Shown here in pieces: positions 54,866 to 63,455 of a stretch of 64,000 nucleotides of DNA. The stretch's first letter is position 1, and every line of letters begins with the position of its first letter. The stretch is from Ensifer adhaerens (GTDB lineage Bacteria; Pseudomonadota; Alphaproteobacteria; Rhizobiales; Rhizobiaceae). The notes beneath the pieces are model-generated. The model had not been told where the DNA came from. It did not search any database and worked only from the letters and a program-made list of their open reading frames with translations. Made by a program: the position numbers and the translations under genes. The stretch lies in NCBI RefSeq assembly GCF_000697965.2, contig NZ_CP015882.1, positions 1,054,001-1,118,000 on the forward strand, in the 5' to 3' direction.

Positions 54866-55781
54866 TCTTGCGACCTTTCATTTCAAGACGCCAGCGCTGC
54901 ACTGGGTCGAGCGCGATGCGCAGCCAGTTCGACAAGAGGTTTAGCGACATGGTGGTAAGGATGATCGCAAGGCCGGGCCAGAACGAAAGCCACCATGCGT
55001 TGGTGAGGTACTGACGTCCCTGCGAGATCATCAGGCCCCAGGTGATTTCCGGCGGCTGGATGCCGATACCGAGGAACGAAAGCGCGCTTTCGGCCAGCAT
55101 CACATAGGCGAAGTCGAGCGTCGCAAGCGTCGTCAGCGTCGGCAACACGACAGGCAGAATGTGGCGGAACAGGATGCGCTTGCTTGATGCGCCCATCACG
55201 CGCGCGGCCTGCACGAACATGCGTTCACGGATTTCCAGCACTTCGGCGCGTGTGGTTCGCAGGTAAACCGGGATGCGTGTGATCGCCAGCACCAGCATGA
55301 GGTTCAGGATCGACGAGCCGAGAATATAGAGAACGATGACCGCGATCAGCAGCGACGGAAAGGACATGATCACGTCCGCGAGCCGCATGATGATCTGATT
55401 GACGCGCGGCGAGGAAAAGCCGGCGACAAGGCCGAGGAAGGTGCCGACGGTTGCTGAAAGCGCGACGGCACCGGCGGCCACCATCAGCGTGTTCTGGGTG
55501 GCAACGATGATGCGGGCAAGCAGCGGCCGCCCGAGGGCATCGGCCCCCATCCACCAGACCCAGCCGCGCTCCCAGTCGAAAGGCACGGCGTTGCGGCCTC
55601 TAAGGTTCTGTTTGGTCGCGAGATCGCCGAGCCAGGTCGGCCCGATGATTGCGATGATGAGAACGAAAAGCAGGAAGATCGCGGCGCAAAGCGCGAATTT
55701 GTCGGCAAGCAGCATGCGGAACATGCGGGTCGCAAAGCGCGGTTCTTCGGTAACAACGGTATCGGCGGTCTGCAGGGTCAT
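54858..55781 (-). CDS. Dipeptide-type ABC permease (DppC-like)
   Basis: The 307-residue permease has an N-terminal cytoplasmic stretch, six helices and the EAA-type coupling loop EIRERMFVQAARVMGASSKR. GADALGRPLLARIIVATQN is typical of DppC/OppC. GAGGAGGGG precedes the ATG, and the gene begins 10 bp after the DppB-like gene. Confidence 0.9.
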   Translation of the reverse strand: MTLQTADTVVTEEPRFATRMFRMLLADKFALCAAIFLLFVLIIAIIGPTWLGDLATKQNLRGRNAVPFDWERGWVWWMGADALGRPLLARIIVATQNTLMVAAGAVALSATVGTFLGLVAGFSSPRVNQIIMRLADVIMSFPSLLIAVIVLYILGSSILNLMLVLAITRIPVYLRTTRAEVLEIRERMFVQAARVMGASSKRILFRHILPVVLPTLTTLATLDFAYVMLAESALSFLGIGIQPPEITWGLMISQGRQYLTNAWWLSFWPGLAIILTTMSLNLLSNWLRIALDPVQRWRLEMKGRKNG

Positions 55782-55791
55782 GGTCCCCTCC

Positions 55792-56706
55792 TCAGTGCCG
55801 GATGCGCGGATCGAGCAGCGCGTAGGCCAGATCGATCAGCAGGTTCATGAGGAAGATCGCCAGCGCCGTGACGAGGATGGCGGCGAGCACGACGTTGAAA
55901 TCGCGCTGCAAGATGGAATCGATCATCAGCTTGCCGACGCCCGGAAACCCGAAGATCGTCTCGACGATGACCGCGCCGTTCAAAAGGCTCGCGGCCTGGT
56001 CGCCAATGACGGTGATGACCGGCAGCATGGCGTTGCGCAGCGCATGCACGAAGATGATCGGCCCGGATTTGACGCCCTTGGCGCGCGCCGTCTTCACATA
56101 GGCCGAAGAAAGCGCCCCGATCATCGAGCCGCGCACCACTTGGACGATGATGCCGAAAGGCCGGATGAACAGAACCGAGATCGGCAGGATCCAATGAAGC
56201 AGCGACCCCGTGCCCGAAGTCGGCAGCCAGGCGAGGTTTACCGAAAAGACGACGATCGCGACGATGGCGATCCAGAAATCGGGAACGGAAGCGCCGACCA
56301 GCGAGATCAGCGAGGAGAGCCGATCGAAGAAGCCTCCAGCGCGGAAGGCGGCAAGCGAACCGACGACGATCGCAGCACCAGCGACCAGCGTCATGGTGAT
56401 GACTGCGAGCCAGAGCGTCCAGGTGAAGGCCTCAAGCACCACGTCCAGAGCAGGACGCGCCTTGCGCAGGGATTCGCCAAAATCGCCGGTGACGACGTCG
56501 CCGACATAGCGTCCGAACTGCACCAGCATTGGATCGTTCAAGCCATGCAGCTCGCGGAATTGCGCCTTCATCTCTGCGGAGGCTTCGACCGGCAGGAACA
56601 AGGCGGCCGGATCACCTGTCAACCGCGACAGGAAGAAGACCATGACGAGCAGCCCGACGAGCGAGATCAGACTGGCCACGGCGCGTTTTCGAACGAATTT
56701 CAGCAT
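55792..56706 (-). CDS. Dipeptide-type ABC permease (DppB-like)
   Basis: The 304-residue permease begins MLKFVRKRAVASLISLVGLL and carries the DppB loop SAYVKTARAKGVKSGPIIFV, then NGAVIVETIFGFPGVGKLMI. ATG 56706 has GAGG 5 nt upstream and is preferred to an in-frame ATG 33 bp earlier. It lies 87 bp after the binding-protein gene. Confidence 0.9.
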   Translation of the reverse strand: MLKFVRKRAVASLISLVGLLVMVFFLSRLTGDPAALFLPVEASAEMKAQFRELHGLNDPMLVQFGRYVGDVVTGDFGESLRKARPALDVVLEAFTWTLWLAVITMTLVAGAAIVVGSLAAFRAGGFFDRLSSLISLVGASVPDFWIAIVAIVVFSVNLAWLPTSGTGSLLHWILPISVLFIRPFGIIVQVVRGSMIGALSSAYVKTARAKGVKSGPIIFVHALRNAMLPVITVIGDQAASLLNGAVIVETIFGFPGVGKLMIDSILQRDFNVVLAAILVTALAIFLMNLLIDLAYALLDPRIRH

Positions 56707-56793
56707 GGCGCCCTCGAAGAAATCCGGCGGCGGGATCATCCCACCGCCTTGATTGCTGTTGTGACTGGCGAACCTGTCGTTCGCCAGGGCAGA

Positions 56794-58293
56794 TTACTTG
56801 ATCTTGATCTCCGAGAGCTGCAGCGTCCCGTTGGTCGCCATCGTCGGCTTGAATTCGAGCCGCTCGGAAACGCGGGAGAAGCCTACCATGTGGAAGAGCA
56901 GGACGTCGGCAACGACATCGTCATGCACATAGGCGATCAGTTCCGACCAGAGCTTGGCACGCTCGTCGCCGACGGCAGCCGACGCGCGCTTGATCAGGTC
57001 GTCGACCTTCGGATCGGAGAAGCCGGACTGGGTGCCTTCGGTTGCGTATTTGAAGAACATCGAGAACGACGGATCGCCCTTGGAATTGTCGTGCATGGCG
57101 GCAACGATCTGCGGGCCGCGACCTTGCTTGAAGGGCTTGGAATAGTACTGCTCGTGCTCGGCGACCTCGACGAATTTCAGCTCGACCTTGAAGCCGACTT
57201 CCTCAAGCTGCGCCTGAATGGCCTCCATGATCTCGGTCACGTTCGGAAAGTTTGCAGAACGGGCGATGATGGTGATGGGCGTGTCGACTTTGACGCCATC
57301 GGCCTTGGCTTCCTCAAGCAGCTTCTTTGCGCCTTCCGGATCGTAGGGGAAGACCTTTACGTCGGGGTTCCAGCCAAGCGTCGGTGGCGGCACGATCGCG
57401 GTGGCGAGCAATGCACTTTCGGGAACCAGGGTACCGAGGAAGGCCTGGCGGTCGATGGCGACGTTGAGCGCGCGGCGGACACGAACGTCGTTCAGCGGTT
57501 CGATGTTGTGATCGATGCGCAGGTAGACGGTTTCGCTGTCGAGGTAGGAAAAGTCCGTTGCCGGGTTCGTGGCATCGAGCTGCGAGATCGACGGCGAAAG
57601 GTCGGCTTCGCCGGTCTGCACCATGGCTGCGCGCACCGACGGGTCGGCGCGGAACAGATAGGTGGCTTCCGTCACTTCGGGCTTTGCGCCCCAATAGTCG
57701 TCACGGCTGGTCAGCACGATCTGCTGGCCCGGCGTCCAGTTGGTCAGCTTGTACGGACCGGTGCCGACCGGTTCGCGCACGAACTCAAGCGGCGTTTCCT
57801 CCGGCACGATCGTGACGAGAGACATCAGCAGCGGCAGGATCGGCTGAACCGGATCGGCCTTGAAATCGATGGTGTAGTCGTCGACGACCGTCGGGGTCAC
57901 CGTGATGCCGCCGAAGTAGCGGCGCGATTCACAGGTGTTCTTGTCGCTCATGATGCGATCGAAGCTGTGCTTGACGTCCTTGGCGTCAAAGGTCGTGCCG
58001 TCGGAGAACTTGACGCCCTTGCGCAGGTGGAAGCGCCAGCTGCTGTCTTCGTTCTGCTCCCATTTTTCGGCCAGGCGCGGCATGACGCCCTTGTCACTGC
58101 GAACGTCGAGTTCGGTCAGCGTTTCGCTGACGTTCTGCATGATGACGCGGCCGATGTTCGAGCGCGTGGCCATGCAGGGCTCCAGCAGGTCGGCCTCCTC
58201 GGCCAGCACGATCTTAATGGGGCCGGACCCGGCGAATGCGGGCGACAGGGCCGAACTCAACATGAGTGCACTCAAGACAAATAATTTCTTCAC
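56794..58293 (-). CDS. Dipeptide-type ABC substrate-binding protein (SBP family 5)
   Basis: The 499-residue periplasmic protein has a signal peptide (MKKLFVLSALMLSSALSPAF, cleavage near AFAGS) and the family 5 pattern LAEKWEQNEDSSWRFHLRKG followed by VKFSDGTTFDAKDVKHSFDR. It starts with GTG, preceded by GGAGG. Family 5 proteins bind peptides, oligosaccharides, nickel or opines; the neighbouring acid-sugar enzymes make a sugar acid or glycoconjugate a reasonable ligand. It lies 26 bp after the EamA gene. Confidence 0.87.
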   Translation of the reverse strand: MKKLFVLSALMLSSALSPAFAGSGPIKIVLAEEADLLEPCMATRSNIGRVIMQNVSETLTELDVRSDKGVMPRLAEKWEQNEDSSWRFHLRKGVKFSDGTTFDAKDVKHSFDRIMSDKNTCESRRYFGGITVTPTVVDDYTIDFKADPVQPILPLLMSLVTIVPEETPLEFVREPVGTGPYKLTNWTPGQQIVLTSRDDYWGAKPEVTEATYLFRADPSVRAAMVQTGEADLSPSISQLDATNPATDFSYLDSETVYLRIDHNIEPLNDVRVRRALNVAIDRQAFLGTLVPESALLATAIVPPPTLGWNPDVKVFPYDPEGAKKLLEEAKADGVKVDTPITIIARSANFPNVTEIMEAIQAQLEEVGFKVELKFVEVAEHEQYYSKPFKQGRGPQIVAAMHDNSKGDPSFSMFFKYATEGTQSGFSDPKVDDLIKRASAAVGDERAKLWSELIAYVHDDVVADVLLFHMVGFSRVSERLEFKPTMATNGTLQLSEIKIK

Positions 58294-58319
58294 GGCATTT
58301 CCTCCCTAGTGAAATTCGT

Positions 58320-59189
58320 TCAGCTGGATGTTGCTTTTCCGGATCGCGCGGCAATTAGCGCCGCGCAACCGATGAGCCCGCCGCCGCAAAGGGTGGTGAG
58401 GGCGATCTGTTCGCCAAAAAGCGCGAAGCCGCCGAGCGCCACGAGCGGCAAGCGCAAAAAATCGACCGGCGCGACGATCGTGGCGGGCGCGAGTGAAAAA
58501 GCATGGGTCATCATACCCATGCAGGCAGTTCCCACGAAACCCTGCAGCGCCAGAAGCGTCATCTCCCTCGCCCCAGGCATGGTCCAGAACGGCAAGGCGA
58601 AAAGAAGCGCGATCGGAACGGTCAAAAGGAGATTCCAGACGACCAGCGTTGAGGTCTTATCGCCCTTCGACATGGACTTCAGGATCAACTGAATGGTCGA
58701 CTGGAGCATCGCGCCAGTGAGGGCGAGAAGGATGGCGAGACTGAAGCCGGTTCCCGAGGGGCCGATGATCAGCATCGCGCCGCCAAAACCGAGCACCACC
58801 GCACCGATCATAGCCGGGCCAGGCCTTTCGCCCAGCGCCAGTGCGGCACCGTGCAAAAGGAAGATCGGCGACATGAAAGCGATGGCCGTCACGTCAGCAA
58901 GCGGCCCCCAGCTGAAGGCAGCGAAGAAGGCGACCATGGCGAGCAGCTTGAAGCCGGCACGGACCGCATGCTGACGCAAGGGGTGGCTCGACTTGAGCAC
59001 CGATGGGCGCAGGGCAACAAAAGGCAGAAGGATGAGCGCGCCGAAGAAAGCGCGGAAGAAGCCGATGACGAAAGGATGCACGGCGCCGTTCAGCGCCCGC
59101 ACGATCACCGCGTCGGCGGCAGCAAGGATCGCTGCACCAACCGCGAACATGACCGCCATCTTAGCCCCCTTCGGGCTGGCTTCCAGCAT
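58320..59189 (-). CDS. EamA/DMT family transporter
   Basis: The 289-residue protein has about ten helices in two EamA repeats (VIGFFRAFFGALILLPFVAL in the first, LRLPLVALGGFALFGEQIAL in the second). These are drug/metabolite-type exporters or permeases. ATG 59189 has GGAGG 4 nt upstream; longer in-frame starts exist. It leads the minus-strand operon (transporter, binding protein, permeases, ATPase, lyase) and faces the sialidase-like gene. Confidence 0.85.
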   Translation of the reverse strand: MLEASPKGAKMAVMFAVGAAILAAADAVIVRALNGAVHPFVIGFFRAFFGALILLPFVALRPSVLKSSHPLRQHAVRAGFKLLAMVAFFAAFSWGPLADVTAIAFMSPIFLLHGAALALGERPGPAMIGAVVLGFGGAMLIIGPSGTGFSLAILLALTGAMLQSTIQLILKSMSKGDKTSTLVVWNLLLTVPIALLFALPFWTMPGAREMTLLALQGFVGTACMGMMTHAFSLAPATIVAPVDFLRLPLVALGGFALFGEQIALTTLCGGGLIGCAALIAARSGKATSS

Positions 59190-59248
59190 CAGACCTCCTC
59201 CCGGCATCCTCTTGCCGGCTTGTTCAGACCATCCACCTTTCACCAAAG

Positions 59249-59380
59249 TTTGTCAAATTAATTCGCGATGTAAATTTTGTATCGAAATAATCACAATTAA
59301 TATTTCAGTAAAATCAGTGCGTTATGCGTCATAGTAAACGGGCACATGTCTATTTGTAACTTTATCAAACTTGACAACTT
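59249..59380. promoter_or_regulatory. AT-rich divergent promoter with TTGTCAA-type sites
   Basis: This AT-rich region separates two divergent operons of the acid-sugar cluster. Related sites lie at its two ends: AAAGTTTGTCAAATT around 59246-59260, and AACTTGACAACTT (59368-59380), whose complement reads AAGTTGTCAAGTT. They could be operators of the GntR protein at 62751. Confidence 0.45.
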
Positions 59381-59419
59381 TGAAAATTGGGTGATTTTCG
59401 AAGCATACAGGAGGAACTC

Positions 59420-60616
59420 ATGGACCCTGAAGAAATCGCCCGCAGCATGAATGGCCTGCTTCAAACCGTGTCGCCCGAGCGTATGGAAGCGCTGTTGCCG
59501 TCGCCGATGATCCAGAACCATGCAGCCTTCCTGCATCTGCTTTCAGACGGCGCGCTCGCCTGTGCCTGGTTCGGCGGCACGCTCGAGGGCAAATCGGACA
59601 TTTCCATCTTTGCTTCGGTGCTGCCCAAGGGGGCGACGCAATGGGGACCGCCGCAGCGCCTGAGCTTCGATGCCGCGCATTCGGAGCAAAACCCGGTGCT
59701 CTTCACTGCGCCCGATGGCAGGTTGTGGCTCTTTCACACCTCCCAACCCTCAGGCAATCAGGACGAGTGCCGGATCCGGATGGCTGAGGTCCGCCGCGAT
59801 GCTTCCGATCCGCTGGTACTAGCGACCGGCGAAGGCCGTTACCTGGACCTTCCCCGTGGCTGCTTCATCCGCGCGCCGCTCGTGGTGCGCGGTGACGGCG
59901 CGTGGCTGCTGCCGATCTTTCGCTGCGTTCAGCGCCCCGGGCAGAAGTGGAACGGCAGCCATGATACGGCAGCCGTCGGCATTTCGCTTAATCAGAGCGA
60001 GACCTGGCAACTGGAAGAACTGGATCAGTCCATTGGCTGCGTGCACATGTCGCCGGTGTCGCTTGGCGAAGGCCGTCTTGCTGCCTTTTTCCGCCGGCGG
60101 CAGGCCGACTGGGTCTACAGGACCGAGAGCCTCGATGAGGGCCGCTCCTGGTCCAGGCCCGAGGCCAGTGACATCCCGAACAACAATTCCTCGATCGCCG
60201 CTCTCAGTCTGAAAGACGGCCGGATCGCGATGATCTGCAACCCCGTAAGCGCGGCCGACACCGCCGAACGACGCACGTCGCTTTATGACGAGCTCGGCGA
60301 GGACGACAACCGCCCGGACGCCGACCCCACGGGCGGTTGCGTTCCGATCTGGGGTGTCCGGCGCGCGCCAGTCTCTCTTTGCCTCTCTCAAGATGGCGGC
60401 AAGACATTTCCCGTGCGCCTGCTGATCGAGGACGGCCCCGGGACATGCCTTTCCAATGACTCGACCGACGGCCGCAACAAGGAGATGTCCTATCCCTGGC
60501 TGCTGGAGGGGCCGGACGGCGCCATGCACCTTGCCTACACCTACCACCGGCGCGCCATCAAATATGTCCGCCTGGCCCCTGGCTGGGACCACGCTGACCA
60601 ACGGAGACCTTCATGA
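59420..60616 (+). CDS. Sialidase-like BNR-repeat protein
   Basis: The 398-residue protein is a predicted beta-propeller of the exo-alpha-sialidase/BNR superfamily. It has an Asp-box SQDGGKTF and a weaker one SLDEGRSW, plus [20 protein letters not shown] and a C-terminal [16 protein letters not shown]. No signal peptide is visible, so it is probably cytoplasmic and could hydrolyse an imported glycoside. AGGAGG precedes ATG 59420, and the 3' end overlaps pdxA2 by 4 bp. Whether it acts on sialic acids or other acid sugars is unknown. Confidence 0.8.
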   Translation: MDPEEIARSMNGLLQTVSPERMEALLPSPMIQNHAAFLHLLSDGALACAWFGGTLEGKSDISIFASVLPKGATQWGPPQRLSFDAAHSEQNPVLFTAPDGRLWLFHTSQPSGNQDECRIRMAEVRRDASDPLVLATGEGRYLDLPRGCFIRAPLVVRGDGAWLLPIFRCVQRPGQKWNGSHDTAAVGISLNQSETWQLEELDQSIGCVHMSPVSLGEGRLAAFFRRRQADWVYRTESLDEGRSWSRPEASDIPNNNSSIAALSLKDGRIAMICNPVSAADTAERRTSLYDELGEDDNRPDADPTGGCVPIWGVRRAPVSLCLSQDGGKTFPVRLLIEDGPGTCLSNDSTDGRNKEMSYPWLLEGPDGAMHLAYTYHRRAIKYVRLAPGWDHADQRRPS

Positions 60617-61569
60617 GCAATATCATCGGCATAACCATGGGCGACCCGTGCGGCGTCGGCCCCGAGATTTCGGTGCGCGCGCTGGCCGACATGTCGCCGC
60701 AAGAACGCGATACGGTCCGGATCTACGGCAATCTCGCGACGCTCGAAGCGGCCCGCGCCGCTCTCGGCCTTGAGGTTGATCTCACCGGACATGTCGTCGA
60801 TCTGCCGATTGAAGGTGCGCCGCTTGCCTGGGGACAGCTGAGCCCTGTCGCCGGCGACGCGGCCTTTCGCTTCATCGAAAAGGCAGTGCGCGATGCAGAA
60901 GCCGGTGTGATCGGTTGCATCGTCACGGCGCCCATCAACAAGGAAGCGCTAAACCTTGCTGGTCATCACTATGACGGCCACACCGGAATGCTGCGCAGCC
61001 TCACGGGCTCCAAGGCTGCCTACATGCTGCTTGCCTCCGAGCGCCTCAAGGTTATCCACGTTTCCACCCACGTGGCGCTGCAGGAGGCGATCCGACGCTC
61101 GACGACGGAACGGGTGCTCGCCACGATCCGCGCCGGCGACGCTCACTTGAAGCGTATCGGCTACGTAGCGCCCAAAATCGCGGTCGCCGGCATCAATCCC
61201 CACTGTGGCGAAAATGGCCTGTTCGGCACCGAGGATGACGACCAGATCGTGCCGGCCGTTGCGCAAGCACGCGCGGAAGGCATCGATGCCTATGGACCGA
61301 TTTCAGCAGATACGGTGTTCTATCGCGCCTATTCGGGCGCCTTCGACCTCGTGGTCGCGCAGTATCACGACCAAGGGCACATCCCCGTGAAGCTTGTCGC
61401 CTTCGACACCGCCGTGAACGTCTCGGTGGACCTGCCGATCGACCGAACCTCGGTCGATCACGGCACGGCCTTCGACATCGCCGGCAAGGGGATCGCCAAC
61501 CACGGCAACATGAACTCCGCCATCGCCTATGCCCGCAAGTTGGTGGCAGGCGACGCCAAGCGAGGATGA
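60613..61569 (+). CDS. PdxA2-type 4-phospho acid-sugar dehydrogenase
   Basis: The 318-residue PdxA-family dehydrogenase has [13 protein letters not shown], the metal-ligand His regions [13 protein letters not shown] and [12 protein letters not shown], and [12 protein letters not shown]. PdxA proteins clustered with DUF1537 kinases oxidize and decarboxylate 4-phospho-threonate or -erythronate rather than making pyridoxal phosphate. The DUF1537 kinase at 63456 and the catabolic neighbours favour that role here. It overlaps the sialidase-like gene by 4 bp. Confidence 0.85.
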   Translation: MSNIIGITMGDPCGVGPEISVRALADMSPQERDTVRIYGNLATLEAARAALGLEVDLTGHVVDLPIEGAPLAWGQLSPVAGDAAFRFIEKAVRDAEAGVIGCIVTAPINKEALNLAGHHYDGHTGMLRSLTGSKAAYMLLASERLKVIHVSTHVALQEAIRRSTTERVLATIRAGDAHLKRIGYVAPKIAVAGINPHCGENGLFGTEDDDQIVPAVAQARAEGIDAYGPISADTVFYRAYSGAFDLVVAQYHDQGHIPVKLVAFDTAVNVSVDLPIDRTSVDHGTAFDIAGKGIANHGNMNSAIAYARKLVAGDAKRG

Positions 61570-61573
61570 CACC

Positions 61574-62692
61574 ATGACCATCGCTCCCATCACCCTTTAT
61601 CAGCCGCGCCGCCTCGCCGTCGGCGCCGGCACAATCGCAGAGGTCGGCGCCTGGGCGGCCGATGCCCGTTCAGTGCTCGTCATCGCCACGCCGATCACCG
61701 CAGGCTTCGTCGACCGCCTGAAGCTTTCCGGCCGCGTTACGGTGTTCGACGCCATCCCGGGCGAACCCGATGTCGACACGCTCGATGCCGCACTCGACTT
61801 CGCGCGCCAAAACAGCCCGGACCTCATCGTCGGCCTTGGGGGCGGATCGGTGCTCGACGTCGCCAAGCTTGTCGCCGTGCTTTGGGACTCCGAGCAGACG
61901 CTTGCCGATGTCGCCGGGCCAAACCGCGTACTCGGCCGCAACACCCGCCTGGCTCAGGTCGCAACGACCGCCGGCACCGGCTCGGAAGCCGGGATCCGCT
62001 CGCTCATCACCGACCCGGCCAAGGGAAACAAGATCGCGGTCGAAAGCGCGCACATGATTGCCGACCTGGCTGTTCTCGATCCGGAACTCACCTATTCCGT
62101 GCCGCCGGCGGTAACCGCCGCCACCGGCGTCGACGCCATGGCCCATTGCGTGGAAGCCTTCACCAATCGCCGCGCCCATCCGATGATCGACGGCTTTGCC
62201 CGAATGGGCTTCAAGCTCGTGGGCAAACATCTCGCCCGCGCAGTCAGGGATGGAGCCGATACCGAGGCGCGAGAAGGGATGATGCTTGCTTCCTACTACG
62301 GCGGCATCTGCCTTGGGCCGGTCAATACCGCGGCTGGCCATGCCATCGCCTATCCGCTCGGAACGCGGCTTCGCCTGCCCCACGGATTGGCAAACGCCAT
62401 CATCTTTCCGCATGTGCTCGCCTTCAACCAACCGGTTGCCGCGGCCAAGACGGCAGAAGTCGCAAGGGCGCTCGGTCTCGGCGAAGATCTCTCCTCCCAG
62501 GAACTCCTGGGCGCTGCCCGTGGCTTCTGCCGTGATCTCGGCATCGAGATGTCGCTTGCCGCTCACGGCGCAAGTGCCGACGACTTGCCGCTTTATGCAA
62601 GCGAGGCCCATGCCAACCGAAGGCTCATGGACAACAACCCGAGCGATATGAGTGTGGAGGACGTGCTTGCCGTCTACAAGGCAGCCTTTTGA
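61574..62692 (+). CDS. Iron-containing alcohol dehydrogenase
   Basis: The 372-residue group III dehydrogenase has the NAD-binding GGGSVLDVAK motif, TTAGTGSEAG and the iron-ligand His region AMAHCVEAFTNRRAHP, followed by AAGHAIAYPLGTRLRLPHG. ATG 61574 lies 4 bp after pdxA2. It probably interconverts an aldehyde or ketone and an alcohol formed during acid-sugar breakdown; the specific substrate is not readable. Confidence 0.88.
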   Translation: MTIAPITLYQPRRLAVGAGTIAEVGAWAADARSVLVIATPITAGFVDRLKLSGRVTVFDAIPGEPDVDTLDAALDFARQNSPDLIVGLGGGSVLDVAKLVAVLWDSEQTLADVAGPNRVLGRNTRLAQVATTAGTGSEAGIRSLITDPAKGNKIAVESAHMIADLAVLDPELTYSVPPAVTAATGVDAMAHCVEAFTNRRAHPMIDGFARMGFKLVGKHLARAVRDGADTEAREGMMLASYYGGICLGPVNTAAGHAIAYPLGTRLRLPHGLANAIIFPHVLAFNQPVAAAKTAEVARALGLGEDLSSQELLGAARGFCRDLGIEMSLAAHGASADDLPLYASEAHANRRLMDNNPSDMSVEDVLAVYKAAF

Positions 62693-62713
62693 TCCATAGA
62701 CCATGCAAAAAAC

Positions 62714-62740
62714 AAAACCCCGGCGTCTGCCGGGGTTTTT
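62714..62740 (+). terminator. Rho-independent terminator after the alcohol dehydrogenase gene
   Basis: AAAACCCCGGC and GCCGGGGTTTT form an 11-bp stem around GTCT, followed by a T-run. The stem lies 21 bp after the dehydrogenase stop and could also act on the convergent gntR transcript. Confidence 0.9.
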
Positions 62741-62750
62741 GCTTTGTCGA

Positions 62751-63452
62751 TTACTTGGTCGCTTGGAACAGACGTTCGCGGGATCCGGAAAGGTGGTCAT
62801 GCATGAGTTGTCTCGCCTTTACGCCTTCACGCGCGGCAATCGCTTCCGCGATCGCTTCGTGCTCCCCGAAAACGCGCGTCAGCCCGGTCGTCTCCCGTTT
62901 GACCGAGGCGCCATGAAACCGCATCCCGACCGCGATGTGATCCTTGAGCGCTTCCATTGCCGTGAAAAAATAGCTGTTCTGGGCCGCACGTGCGATCGCA
63001 AGATGAAACTGGAAGTCCGCATCCTCCCGGTGCGATTGCCGGTTGGTGGCGTCCCGCATCAGTTCCAACGCCTGGCGGATGGCGGACAAGCTGGCCGCGT
63101 CATGCCGCTCGGCAGCAGCCTGCGCGGCAGCCGGCTCGACCGTCAATCGGAACTCGTAGCAGTTCAGAAGATCGGCGACGTTTTCCAGTTGTCCGAAGCC
63201 CAGCGGCTCACGCATGCCGACGGCACGAACGAAACTGCCGGCGCCGCGGCGTGAATAGATGAAACCCTGCTCGCGCAGCCGGCGCAACGCCTCTCGAATG
63301 ATCGGACGCGAAACCTCGAATTCACTTGCCAGTTCGTGCTCGGTCGGCAAGCGCTCGTCCGGCTTGTAGGCGCCGGACTTGATCGCACGGTGCATGCGCT
63401 CAAAGACGAGATCGCCGAGGCTCTTGCGTGCTGTTCCGTTCTCCAGTCCCAT
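62751..63452 (-). CDS. GntR family regulator (FadR/FCD type)
   Basis: The 233-residue protein has an N-terminal winged helix (AIKSGAYKPDERLPTEHELA, FEVSRPIIREALRRLREQG) and an FCD ligand domain with the metal-binding pattern DADFQFHLAIARA and GEHEAIAEAIAAR. Its gene is 3 bp downstream of the DUF1537 kinase gene, so it is co-transcribed with it. It probably represses the acid-sugar operons, with a sugar acid as inducer. Confidence 0.88.
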   Translation of the reverse strand: MGLENGTARKSLGDLVFERMHRAIKSGAYKPDERLPTEHELASEFEVSRPIIREALRRLREQGFIYSRRGAGSFVRAVGMREPLGFGQLENVADLLNCYEFRLTVEPAAAQAAAERHDAASLSAIRQALELMRDATNRQSHREDADFQFHLAIARAAQNSYFFTAMEALKDHIAVGMRFHGASVKRETTGLTRVFGEHEAIAEAIAAREGVKARQLMHDHLSGSRERLFQATK

Positions 63453-63455
63453 CCG

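Noticed and set aside
55399..58284. A 961-codon plus-strand frame opposite the dipeptide permease and binding-protein genes
   Set aside because: The opposite strand encodes a coherent importer with family motifs and ribosome binding sites. The long frame has low-complexity charged composition and no recognisable domain.
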